Below, in pieces: positions 19,100 through 27,714 of a stretch of 64,000 nt of DNA (the first letter of the stretch is position 1; each line of letters begins with the position of its first letter). The DNA is from Flavobacterium sp. IB48 (GTDB taxonomy: Bacteria > Bacteroidota > Bacteroidia > Flavobacteriales > Flavobacteriaceae). Below the pieces are notes generated by a model, which saw nothing but the letters and a program-made list of their open reading frames with translations, did not search any database and was not told where the DNA came from. Made by a program: the position numbers and the translations under genes. The stretch is from the NCBI RefSeq assembly GCF_016405855.1, contig NZ_JAEFCA010000005.1, forward strand, positions 248,001 through 312,000, given 5' to 3'.

Positions 19100-20776
19100 T
19101 TATTTTTTCAATTCCTTTAATTTAGACTCCATAACGTCTTTGTTTAATTTTACTTTTACCATTCCTGTTGGATGAAATCTCCTTTTTAGATCAATGGCGT
19201 TATAGACTATTGTGTAAACGTCATTTCCTTCTGGTATTAAACATAATGGCGTTCGCATAATATCCCACCATTTATCGACTTTGGTTTCGATTGGTAAATA
19301 ATGAGCTTCAGCCCAATTAACACCGTCTGCTGATAAAGAATACGCAATCATATTTGGTAAATGATGTCCCCAACCGTCTGGACCTCCGTCGAAAATGGCG
19401 ATGTACATTCCATTTGGTAATTGACTTACTATTGGATTTTCTACAAATAACGGATGCATGGTTTTAATGGGTTCCAAACCTTTATTCATTCTTAACCAAG
19501 GGCCTTCTAAACTTTTGGATTCTGCTAAAGCCACAAACCAGCCTTTACCAGATTTCTTCGGATAATCTGCCCATGAATTGAACGGATAAGCACCACTGTA
19601 AAATCCGAAGTATTTATCGCCTACTTGGTATGGAAAAAACGAAGCAACACCCTGACGTCCTTCCCAAGGTTGAGAATCTAGTCCAGGTTCCATAATGATT
19701 CCCATATCTTTGTAAGGTCCGCCAATTCCGTTGATTCCATCAACCGTTGATTCACAACGCCAAATTCTTCCGAATGAATGATTTGGTTCTATTTCTTTAC
19801 TAACAGTATAAGCCAAATAATAGCCGTACCATTTGTTTTCTTTTTCGTTGAAAATTGGCATATAAGACCAAATAGCTGCTCGACGATCATTCATCGGATT
19901 ATCGTCTTCTGTAACGGCATAAGTTCCGCTTGCTTGATAAATAGTTGATTCTCTTTTCCAATGGATTGCATCTTTACTTGTCCAATGTCCGATTTTGGTT
20001 TTTACACGATCGTAATAGTAATCTACTCCTTTTTCTCCAGCTCTTTCAGTTGGAAACATGTGATACGTATCGCCAACTTTTACAACGCGTCCGCCTTCAA
20101 AACCTCCCTGAATTCCTTCAGTTCCAGACATTCCTTCGTCAATAACAGGTTTATTTTCTCCACCAATAATTTCGAAAAGTGGTTTTTCATCTGAAAATCC
20201 TTCAACGATAAAAGTTGGGTTCCAAAGTTTTCCATCTGGAAAATTGGCATTTCTTGGTTCTAGTTTTTCAGAAGCTTTTACAACTCCTAAAACTGCAAAT
20301 AATCCTTTTTCAAAATTTAATGTTTGAGTTCCTTTTGAGAAAGAAATCGCATATACATTAACCGAAGGCAATCCTGTTATAGTAACCCCACTTTCTAAAA
20401 TTAATTTAGCATTTTGAAGCTTATCAGCTTGAAGATAATCTGAATTATTTTCTTGAAAAACTCCAATCAAAACCTGAACTTGTTCTTTAAATTTTAATTG
20501 TAATGGAGCATTAGTTCCATTTTTATATTTCTCTAAAGGAAGTTCAATTCCTGTTAAACCTTGCAATTCTGGAGCTAAACGAACAATATTGTGTTTGCTT
20601 CCTGAAAAAACGTGTGCGTATTGCGTGGTTTTGAAAGTTTTGTAATTTGATTTTACGATTTCAAATGAAGCTGGTTTCCATGCTGTGGTTTGTGCTGTGG
20701 CTTGGATGCAGACGGTTAATAACATTAAGAATGCTGTTTTTAATTTGAAGTTGTATTTTGTGTTTTTTGAAAACAT
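19100..20776 (-). CDS. Secreted beta-propeller protein with N-terminal beta-sandwich
   Basis: The 558-residue protein has a signal peptide (LLTVCIQATAQ), then a beta-sandwich of about 150 residues without recognised family. A C-terminal five-bladed propeller (about 190-540) follows, with GRVVKVGDTYHMFPTERAG, TSKDAIHWKRESTIY and ENPIVSQLPNGMYIAIFDGG. These resemble glycosidase propeller blades (GH43/GH117 type) rather than WD or Kelch repeats. The acidic residues expected for catalysis cannot be placed with confidence. It follows the GH78 gene in the leftward block and precedes the smaller propeller lipoprotein. A glycosidase or sugar-binding role in pectin use is inferred from context. Confidence 0.55.
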   Translation of the reverse strand: MFSKNTKYNFKLKTAFLMLLTVCIQATAQTTAWKPASFEIVKSNYKTFKTTQYAHVFSGSKHNIVRLAPELQGLTGIELPLEKYKNGTNAPLQLKFKEQVQVLIGVFQENNSDYLQADKLQNAKLILESGVTITGLPSVNVYAISFSKGTQTLNFEKGLFAVLGVVKASEKLEPRNANFPDGKLWNPTFIVEGFSDEKPLFEIIGGENKPVIDEGMSGTEGIQGGFEGGRVVKVGDTYHMFPTERAGEKGVDYYYDRVKTKIGHWTSKDAIHWKRESTIYQASGTYAVTEDDNPMNDRRAAIWSYMPIFNEKENKWYGYYLAYTVSKEIEPNHSFGRIWRCESTVDGINGIGGPYKDMGIIMEPGLDSQPWEGRQGVASFFPYQVGDKYFGFYSGAYPFNSWADYPKKSGKGWFVALAESKSLEGPWLRMNKGLEPIKTMHPLFVENPIVSQLPNGMYIAIFDGGPDGWGHHLPNMIAYSLSADGVNWAEAHYLPIETKVDKWWDIMRTPLCLIPEGNDVYTIVYNAIDLKRRFHPTGMVKVKLNKDVMESKLKELKK

Positions 20777-20829
20777 TGGTTTTTTATTTTTTTATTGGCT
20801 TTTATTCTTTCTTATGCATTTCTTCAATC

Positions 20830-20932
20830 TTGTCATTTCGACGAAGGAGAAATCTTCGTTTGCTGAGCACGCTTTGCAGATCAATCTTTGTGGAGCTACT
20901 TGCGAAGATTTCTCCTTCGTCGAAATGACAAA
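20830..20932. repeat. TTGTCATTTCGACGAAGGAG palindromic element, copy 4
   Basis: About 103 bases with the shared inverted termini. A degenerate half-like piece (TCCTCCTTTCAGTCGGAATG, about 20966-20985) follows immediately, perhaps an older decayed copy. Confidence 0.8.
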
Positions 20933-21049
20933 TTGAACGTGACAATCTTTATGGTTACGAGCGTGATTCCTCCTTTCAGTCGGAATGACAAAATGGGCGT
21001 TATAAACTATCGGTTAATCACTAATTACTAATCACTCATAACTCATAAC

Positions 21050-23236
21050 TTACAAAGCCTTATAACTCACTTTATACTCCACATTCGGTTTTACAATCAA
21101 TTGATATTTATTTTTTGCTAATTCTGTAATTGTTCCAGAGTTTGTTTTAGGTCTGCTCACACTTTCAAAAATCAATTTTCCTTGTCCTTCGCCTGCTTTC
21201 ACTTTGATTTCTTTGGTACTGCAATACACTGCAACTTCTCCGTTTGGTGTTGGAACTTTTCCTTCCATCCATTTTAAACCGCCAAGATTTGGTTTGATTT
21301 CGTATTCTGAATATCCCGGCGCAGTTGGTTTTACACCTAAATAATATTTCCCTAATAAGTAAATCGGACTTGCGCCCCAAGCATGGCAAAGGCTTTTTCC
21401 GTAAGGGCGACCGTACATCGTTAAATGCTCCGTTCCTTTTTTGTTCGGATTATATTCTTCCCAAAAAGATGTTGCGCCTTCATTCAGCATTCCGCCCCAA
21501 TAGTCTTTCATTTCTTTTAAAACGTAATTCTGTTCGCCCATTGCGCACAAAGCTTCCAATTCGTAAAAACGCATGTATGGAGTTGTGATTTGAAGAACAT
21601 CTTTATTCAGCAGCACTTTATTTTTTACGCTTTGTTTTTGTTCTTCAGTAAAATAATTGAAGAAAATACCGAACATATTAGCGTATCTGGTTACAATATT
21701 TTGAATTTTTCCATCGATACGCTGGTGTTTCATTACGTTTTCTTTTTTATCCCAAAACACATCAAATAATTTGTTTTTTAAGTCATCACCCAATTTTTGA
21801 TATTGCTTTTTGTCTTCGGTTTTACCAGCAATTTCTGCACTTACCGCCATAGCTTCTAAACTTCTTGCTAAAAGCATCTGCTCAAAACTCACTTCTCCCG
21901 TTTTTGGAAGTCCGTCTGCCCAATCAATAAAAACCCAGTCGCCTTCTAAAGGTTCCAAAAATCCGTTTTTGTTTCTTCTTTCTAAACAGAAATCCATAAG
22001 CGATTTCATTCTTGGATAAAAAGTTTTGATGAATTTTGTATCGCCTGTATGTAAGTAATAATCGTAAACACCTACAAACCAATACAGCGAATAATCCATT
22101 ATAATGTTTACATGAGCCGTTACAGGATCTTTTCCGCGAAGCGCTAACAAAGTTCTTTCTACCGAAGCCGAATCAAAGAATAAATAATAATTCATTAAAT
22201 AACTTTGATAAGCATCGCCAGACCAAACCCAACGGTCGCGTTTAATTCCGTCAATAAAAAATTCGCGAGAAGTTAAATGCATCGTATAAGCCGACACATC
22301 CCAAATTTTATTCAATTGCTCGTCAGAAGATTTGAATGCTCCACGATAGTCTAATGGCAGATATTCATAAAGCATCGAAATAGAATCGTACTTCACCCCT
22401 GCATCTGCTTGCACCTGAACATAACGGAATGCTTTCGATCCATCATGTGTGTAGATTTCAGGCTGTTTTCCATCAAAAGATAAATGATCTAAAGTTTCGC
22501 ATTTGGCAGAATCCAAAGCTTCTTCACGAGATTCTCCATAATACAATGCTAGTTTACCTTTTCCTTTTAAACCATGAATTTTAATGTAACCGAAAGTTTC
22601 TTTGCCAAAATCTACTAATTGACCCGCTCCTATTTTCTCTGTTTTCTTAGCACTTAAAGGTTTGGTTGTTAGTTTAAACTCAGAAGGTTTATTTTCTGGC
22701 GAATTAAAATTCCAAGAACCAACAGGAACCCACGGCGTGCCAGATTGCTGTGCTTTTCCGGTTTCATCAATCCAAAGTTTATCTTCGTTGGTAACTTTCC
22801 ATGAAGCATCAGATTTAATGTATTTTCCATTAATATAAATAGCCGGTAATACTTCCTGATTGTAAACTTTAAAAGAAATTTTGTGTTTTCCGGCAGGAAC
22901 TGCGATTGATTTTGGCTGTCCGTAAATCTGAACGCCATCTAAAAGTAATTGAAAAGGTCCTTCTGAAAAGATTTTTACCTCGTCTGGTTGTGGAATATCT
23001 ACTTCTGTCTGAAAAGTAACCAAAGCATAAGGACTGTAATATTGCCAAAGCGGTGGAAAAACGGCTTCGCGTTCTGTACGTCTAACCTGCATTTTATTGC
23101 TTAACCAAACTTCAAAATCTCCTGGATACCAGATCCATGTCGCTTCTTTTTGTTTTTCTTGTGCTGAAGATAGCGAACAACAAAAAAGGGCAACAAAAAG
23201 AAGTAAAGTCTTAAAAATGGGAAAGCGGTTTAGCAT
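21050..23236 (-). CDS. Alpha-L-rhamnosidase-like protein, GH78
   Basis: The 728-residue protein has a signal peptide (LFCCSLSSAQ), an N-terminal beta-sandwich region (about 25-290), an (alpha/alpha)6 barrel (about 300-640) and a C-terminal beta domain (SEYEIKPNLGGLKWMEG). The barrel carries DGIKRDRWVWSGD and EGDWVFIDWADG, the two blocks that mark GH78. In well-studied GH78 enzymes the first block reads D-x4-E; here the glutamate position appears to be Asp, perhaps a subfamily feature. It is the first gene of the leftward block, downstream of a promoter at 23255-23300 that carries a regulator site. Rhamnose release from rhamnogalacturonan is the likely job. Confidence 0.8.
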   Translation of the reverse strand: MLNRFPIFKTLLLFVALFCCSLSSAQEKQKEATWIWYPGDFEVWLSNKMQVRRTEREAVFPPLWQYYSPYALVTFQTEVDIPQPDEVKIFSEGPFQLLLDGVQIYGQPKSIAVPAGKHKISFKVYNQEVLPAIYINGKYIKSDASWKVTNEDKLWIDETGKAQQSGTPWVPVGSWNFNSPENKPSEFKLTTKPLSAKKTEKIGAGQLVDFGKETFGYIKIHGLKGKGKLALYYGESREEALDSAKCETLDHLSFDGKQPEIYTHDGSKAFRYVQVQADAGVKYDSISMLYEYLPLDYRGAFKSSDEQLNKIWDVSAYTMHLTSREFFIDGIKRDRWVWSGDAYQSYLMNYYLFFDSASVERTLLALRGKDPVTAHVNIIMDYSLYWFVGVYDYYLHTGDTKFIKTFYPRMKSLMDFCLERRNKNGFLEPLEGDWVFIDWADGLPKTGEVSFEQMLLARSLEAMAVSAEIAGKTEDKKQYQKLGDDLKNKLFDVFWDKKENVMKHQRIDGKIQNIVTRYANMFGIFFNYFTEEQKQSVKNKVLLNKDVLQITTPYMRFYELEALCAMGEQNYVLKEMKDYWGGMLNEGATSFWEEYNPNKKGTEHLTMYGRPYGKSLCHAWGASPIYLLGKYYLGVKPTAPGYSEYEIKPNLGGLKWMEGKVPTPNGEVAVYCSTKEIKVKAGEGQGKLIFESVSRPKTNSGTITELAKNKYQLIVKPNVEYKVSYKAL

Positions 23237-23254
23237 AGTTAGTGTATTTTGGGA

Positions 23255-23300
23255 CTAAAGATAAGTGTTATCTTTACATTTCACAACCTGCACTATCCTG
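23255..23300 (-). promoter_or_regulatory. Promoter and activator site for the pectin operon
   Basis: Read leftward, positions 23300-23287 give CAGGATAGTGCAGG, the same direct repeat seen at 53-39. The -33 TTG follows directly, then 20 bases, then TATCTTTAG (23263-23255), one base off TAnnTTTG. The -7 box lies in a perfect 9-base inverted repeat, TAAAGATAA-GTG-TTATCTTTA (23256-23276). An activator touching the -33 and a second factor at the palindrome are both plausible. The GH78 start codon is about 20 bases further downstream. Confidence 0.65.
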
Positions 23301-23466
23301 CTATTTCATAAAAAACAGTACTTTTTGATAATTTTTTAAGGGAAAAATTATGGCTTATCACTTTTTTAGTACTAAAAAAAATGATGTTAGAATTTTATGG
23401 GCCGCGGATGAGATGGATTCGCTATCGCGAAGACTCGGATGAAACGGATTTATTTTTTTCTCTTTA

Positions 23467-23568
23467 TTGTCATTTCGACGAAGGAGAAATCTCCACGAGA
23501 AGCTCTACAAAGATTGGACTTTCGTTGCGGAGTTACTTGCGAAGATTTCTCCTTCGTCGAAATGACAA
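23467..23568. repeat. TTGTCATTTCGACGAAGGAG palindromic element, copy 5
   Basis: About 102 bases with the shared inverted termini, located between the two start-to-end neighbours GH78 and AraC. Short AAATCCG-type repeats follow to about 23645. Confidence 0.8.
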
Positions 23569-23667
23569 AGATTGTGGTTATCTTAGATAAAAACAAAAAA
23601 AATCCGTGTAAATCCGCGTCTTTACGAAGTAAATCCGTTTAATCAGCGTTCAATTTACATTCAAAAC

Positions 23668-24486
23668 CTAAGCAATCATTTTATCGTTCCCATTTTCATC
23701 TTCTAAAATATAGTTAGAAGGCGTTTTGCCCAAATGCTTTTTGAACATATAAATAAAAGCACTTGCTGTTTCGTAACCTAAATCTAAAGCGATTTCTTTG
23801 ATAGATTGTTTTTCGCCCAATCTTTTAATGGCTTCCAGTAGTTTCATTCGGGTGCGCCAATCGCTGAAATTCATTCCCAATTCTTTTATGAATAATCGCG
23901 ATAAAGTTCGGCTGCTCATAAAAGAAAGTTCGGCATAATAATCAATTGTTTGTTTACTCGAAACATCACTCATTAAAAGTTCTACCACTTTCTGCAGCCT
24001 TTCATCATTTGTAGTGGGCAAAAAAGTGGCGCTTGGCACTATTAAAGCCAGTTCATCTAAAAAGACATAAATGATTCTTAATTGTGATTCTGTTAAGTTA
24101 CCACTTGTTCCAAAAGAAATGATTTTGAAAACCAACTGCTTTAAAAACATCGGAATATCAAACGAAAAACTCTTTTCTGGCAATCCTCCAATTGCAGAAG
24201 GATCAATAAAAACACTGTAATAGTTAACGTCTTTCTGAAAAGTAACCTGATGCTCTACTCCGCTTGGAATCCAAAGGCCTTGCAACGGATTTACAACCCA
24301 AATGTTATTGCCCACCACAACATTCATTACGCCACGAGTTGCGTAGATCAATTGAGCTCTTGGATGCGAGTGAGAGATACACATTTCGTTGTTAACTGTT
24401 TCAGTATAACCTATAACTGGGATTGAGGAATCTACTTGATATCCAAAATCCGTTGCTACTCTATATGTCCGATATTGACTATTCAT
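23668..24486 (-). CDS. AraC-family regulator with cupin domain
   Basis: The 272-residue protein has an N-terminal cupin-like sensor (about 30-95, HSHPRAQLIYATRGVM) and a C-terminal AraC DNA-binding domain (about 165-262). The domain shows two helix-turn-helix units, including SIKEIALDLGYETASAFIYMF and the end motif GKTPSNY. It starts 101 bases from a divergent MFS exporter, an arrangement like the NimR/NimT pair of enterobacteria, so it most likely controls that exporter. It lies at the edge of the pectin locus but there is no direct sign that it controls it. There is no signal peptide, as expected for a cytoplasmic regulator. Confidence 0.88.
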   Translation of the reverse strand: MNSQYRTYRVATDFGYQVDSSIPVIGYTETVNNEMCISHSHPRAQLIYATRGVMNVVVGNNIWVVNPLQGLWIPSGVEHQVTFQKDVNYYSVFIDPSAIGGLPEKSFSFDIPMFLKQLVFKIISFGTSGNLTESQLRIIYVFLDELALIVPSATFLPTTNDERLQKVVELLMSDVSSKQTIDYYAELSFMSSRTLSRLFIKELGMNFSDWRTRMKLLEAIKRLGEKQSIKEIALDLGYETASAFIYMFKKHLGKTPSNYILEDENGNDKMIA

Positions 24487-24587
24487 TGTCCAAATATAGC
24501 AATTCTGACATTACTATTCTTTTAATCTTTGCAAAAAATAATACAGCTGTTGTTTTTTAACCTAATTTAAAAATCAAAAAATATCTC

Positions 24588-25799
24588 ATGGACACTATTA
24601 AAGCAAATCCTGACATAGTTAAAAAAACCACTTATTCGATCTTATTTATCATTAGTTTTTCTCATTTAATTAATGATCTTTTACAAGCTGTTGTTCCTTC
24701 AATTTATCCGCTTTTAAAAGATAATTTTAGTCTAAGTTTTACTCAAATTGGTATTATTACTTTGACTTACCAAATGGTAGCCTCTATTTTACAGCCTTTT
24801 GTGGGAATGTATACCGATAAAAACTCAAAACCATACTCGCTAATTGTTGGAATGTGTTTTACAATGGTTGGACTTTTCTTTGTTTCGATCGCTTCGAGTT
24901 TTATCAACTTATTATTATCCGTAAGTTTAATCGGAATTGGATCTTCGATTTTCCATCCTGAATCTTCGCGTGTAGCGCATTTGGCTTCGGGCGGAAAAAG
25001 AGGTTTGGCGCAGTCTATTTTTCAATTGGGAGGAAATGCAGGAAGTGCAATTGGGCCTTTGTTAGCCGCATTTATTGTTATTCCGCACGGACAATCTTAT
25101 ATCGCTTGGTTTTGTATTATTGCGTTAGTTGGTGTTTTTGCTTTGTATAAAATTGCGATTTGGTACACGGCACATTTATCGGAAAGAAATGCGAATAAAG
25201 CTTCTCACCAAATTGAAACACATCATTTATCTAAAAACCGAGTAATTGCTTCGTTGATTATTTTATTGGTTCTGATTTTTTCTAAGTATTTCTACATGAG
25301 CAGTATTACAAGTTATTATACTTTCTTCCTTATAGATAAATTCCACATTACGATTCAGCAATCACAAGTATATTTATTCTTGTTCTCTGGCGCTGTTGCA
25401 GCAGGAACTTTAATTGGAGGACCAATTGGAGATCGATACGGCAGAAAATATGTAATCTGGGTTTCAATTCTTGGAGTTGCTCCGTTTACTTTAATGTTAC
25501 CTTACGTTTCTTTATTTTGGGTTGGAACTTTGTCTGTAATCATTGGGTTGATTCTTTCTTCGGCTTTCTCTGCAATTCTGGTTTATGCAACTGAATTAAT
25601 GCCCGGAAAAGTAGGACTTGTAGCGGGTCTTTTCTTTGGATTTGCTTTCGGAATGGGCGGTTTAGGTTCTGCTATTTTAGGAAAAATTGCCGATGCTACA
25701 AGTATTGAATATGTATTTAAGATTTGTGCGTTTCTGCCTTTGATTGGAGTAATTACTGGGTTCTTGCCTAATTTGGAGAAGAAAAAAACTCAGAAATAA
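24588..25799 (+). CDS. MFS exporter, fosmidomycin-resistance (Fsr) type
   Basis: The 403-residue protein has twelve predicted membrane segments. It carries the MFS loop motif GMYTDKNSKPYS between helices 2 and 3 and GPIGDRYGRKYV between helices 8 and 9. The start, with HLINDLLQAVVPSIYPLLK, is typical of the Fsr branch. Fsr proteins are proton-driven exporters of small compounds such as fosmidomycin. The substrate here is unknown. It is divergent from the AraC regulator. The downstream gap to 26133 holds only palindromic repeats. Confidence 0.82.
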   Translation: MDTIKANPDIVKKTTYSILFIISFSHLINDLLQAVVPSIYPLLKDNFSLSFTQIGIITLTYQMVASILQPFVGMYTDKNSKPYSLIVGMCFTMVGLFFVSIASSFINLLLSVSLIGIGSSIFHPESSRVAHLASGGKRGLAQSIFQLGGNAGSAIGPLLAAFIVIPHGQSYIAWFCIIALVGVFALYKIAIWYTAHLSERNANKASHQIETHHLSKNRVIASLIILLVLIFSKYFYMSSITSYYTFFLIDKFHITIQQSQVYLFLFSGAVAAGTLIGGPIGDRYGRKYVIWVSILGVAPFTLMLPYVSLFWVGTLSVIIGLILSSAFSAILVYATELMPGKVGLVAGLFFGFAFGMGGLGSAILGKIADATSIEYVFKICAFLPLIGVITGFLPNLEKKKTQK

Positions 25800-25857
25800 T
25801 TTTTAATGCCACAAAGTCTCAAAGACTCAAAGATTTATTAAAAAAATAAGTTTTTAA

Positions 25858-25984
25858 TTGCGTCCAGCTTTAGCTGGATGAAACCGAAATACAAAGCTCA
25901 AAAGGCTTTAGCCAAATATCGACAATTTGGCTAAAGCCTTTTTCTATTCTTTTTACATAGACCTCCAGTTAAAAATGGAGGCAA
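25858..25984. repeat. CCTCCAGCTTTAGCTGGAGG-type palindromic element, copy 2
   Basis: About 127 bases between two convergent genes. Termini are TTGCGTCCAGCTTTAGCTGG and CTCCAGTT...GGAGGCAA, with inner AAAGGCTTTAGCCAAAT / ATTTGGCTAAAGCCTTT. It matches the elements inside 10568-10690 and 47046-47174, with more mismatches at the outer arms. Confidence 0.75.
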
Positions 25985-26027
25985 CTCATAAAATAACCTT
26001 GCTTTATTTACAATCTTTTTCAAAACA

Positions 26028-26111
26028 TAGCGCGTGGTTTCAACCACGGGAAACGTATTTTGGCAAACGTAATGTTATACATTGCATTCCCGTGGTTAAA
26101 ACCAAGGGCTA
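26028..26111. repeat. GTGGTTTCAACCACGGGAA inverted repeat
   Basis: TAGCGCGTGGTTTCAACCAC and a related complement (CCCGTGGTTAAAACCAAGGG) face each other over about 84 bases. Together with the element at 25858-25984 it fills the 334-base gap between convergent genes 24588-25799 and 26134-27714. No gene is seen there. Confidence 0.6.
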
Positions 26112-26133
26112 TATTTGAAATCCTTTGAATTTA

Positions 26134-27714
26134 TTAATTCCCATTAAAAACCAAATACAAAACCAAAATCGCCAATCCCAACAAACCAAATAAAAGCTTC
26201 ACCTTTTTACTAGTTTTAGGAATATCAGTTTCATCTGAAACATTCACTTCAGGATTTTTATCGGTTAAAGAAATAATAACAGCTGTAATTAAAAGCACAG
26301 CAAAAATGTAAAAGGAAATCAATAAAAAGTGAGGCCAAACTGGATATTTATCGGCAGGGAAAATCCATAGATATAAAACCCCAACAAATAAACTAAAAGC
26401 AGAACCCCACGAAAGTGTTGCATTTACAGCTTTTTTAGTCGTACGTTTCCAGAAAACACTCAAAAGGAAAACAACAGATAATGAAGGTGCCAAGAAACCT
26501 AAAACCGCTTGAAAAATATTGAATAGATTCTGTCCCTTGATATTGTCAATTGCAACGGCAATCAGAATTGCAAAAACACATCCTATAGCAATTGTCAAAC
26601 GGCCAATTTTAATCTGATCCTGAATCGTCGCCGTCGGGTTGATTTTCTTTACATAAATGTCATTCGTAAAAACGGTGCTTAAAGCATTTAACGAAGAACC
26701 AATTGTTCCCACCAAAACCGCAATCATCACACAAATAACCAAACCATTCATTCCGCTTGGAAAAAGATTCGTAACCATTGTCATATAAGCCAAATCAGAA
26801 TTGCTTCCTAATTCGGGATACAATGCATAACACAGAATTCCAGGCAAAATAAACAACGGCAATGCCATCACTTTTAACCATCCGATAAAGTTTACTCCTA
26901 ATTGTCCCTGTTCTAGGTTTTTCGCGCCCAAAACACTCTGCACCATAGATTGATCGGTACAGAAAAAAGCAACTGCAGCTACAGGATATCCTAACAAAAT
27001 TGCCGGCCACGGATAATGCGCATCATCTGAAGGACGAACTAAATTCCAAAAGTTTGAAGGTGTTTTAGCAATTAAAACATCGATTCCGCCTAGTTTTTGT
27101 AATCCTAAAAAAGAAAGTGTAAGCGAAACAACAATTAACAGAATCATCTGAAAAACATTCACTTTTGCAATCGCTTTTAATCCTCCAGCAAACGTAAATA
27201 TTCCAGAGAAAATCACTAAAACGGTAACGCTCTGCCACATCGGAATTCCCAAAATCTGACGTACTAAAACGCCTCCGCTGAATAATCCCAAAGACAGCCA
27301 ACTTACTAATATTTTTACCAAAGCGTACCAAGCCAAAATATTCTGTGTACTGTCGCCGTAGCGTTTTCCCATATATTCGGGCATTGTGCTTACTTTACTC
27401 GCAATATATCTTGGCGCAAAAACCATCGCCAAAAGCAGTAAAAACACAAAAGCGTACCATTCGAAATTTCCTGCTACAATTCCTGTAGCGTAACCAATAC
27501 TCGCAAAAGCCAATAATGACGAAGGCCCAACATTGGTTCCCCACATATTAAACCCGATGCTGTACCAGTTTAAGGAGTTTCCAGCCAGAAAAAGCGTTTC
27601 GTTTTTCTTTCTCTGTTTCATACTTACCACATATCCAATGACCAATAAAGCCACTAAATAACCCGCAACAATCACAAAATCGAGCGTGGTTAATTTGTCG
27701 TAGATACTCTTCAT
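26134..27714 (-). CDS. Sodium/solute symporter (SSS family)
   Basis: The 526-residue protein has about fourteen hydrophobic segments and the SSS signature region (VIFSGIFTFAGGLKAIAKVNVFQM). It opens with FLAGNSLNWYSIGFNMWGTNVGPSS, typical of SGLT-like carriers found in polysaccharide loci. It should import a sugar or sugar acid with sodium. Its ATG overlaps the stop of the upstream oxidoreductase gene by four bases (ATGA), so translation is coupled. The substrate is not readable from sequence; rhamnose or an oxidised sugar from pectin fits the context. Confidence 0.87.
   Translation of the reverse strand: MKSIYDKLTTLDFVIVAGYLVALLVIGYVVSMKQRKKNETLFLAGNSLNWYSIGFNMWGTNVGPSSLLAFASIGYATGIVAGNFEWYAFVFLLLLAMVFAPRYIASKVSTMPEYMGKRYGDSTQNILAWYALVKILVSWLSLGLFSGGVLVRQILGIPMWQSVTVLVIFSGIFTFAGGLKAIAKVNVFQMILLIVVSLTLSFLGLQKLGGIDVLIAKTPSNFWNLVRPSDDAHYPWPAILLGYPVAAVAFFCTDQSMVQSVLGAKNLEQGQLGVNFIGWLKVMALPLFILPGILCYALYPELGSNSDLAYMTMVTNLFPSGMNGLVICVMIAVLVGTIGSSLNALSTVFTNDIYVKKINPTATIQDQIKIGRLTIAIGCVFAILIAVAIDNIKGQNLFNIFQAVLGFLAPSLSVVFLLSVFWKRTTKKAVNATLSWGSAFSLFVGVLYLWIFPADKYPVWPHFLLISFYIFAVLLITAVIISLTDKNPEVNVSDETDIPKTSKKVKLLFGLLGLAILVLYLVFNGN

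Noticed and set aside
23381..23642. Two overlapping short open frames near the GH78 promoter
   Set aside because: They read through a copy of the TTGTCATTTCGACGAAGGAG element and downstream repeats; the same false frames arise at other copies.
23668..24486. AraC regulator as the activator of the CAGGATAG sites
   Set aside because: Its divergent pairing with the MFS exporter and cupin architecture point to local control; a hybrid two-component regulator elsewhere is a better candidate. No evidence excludes it fully.
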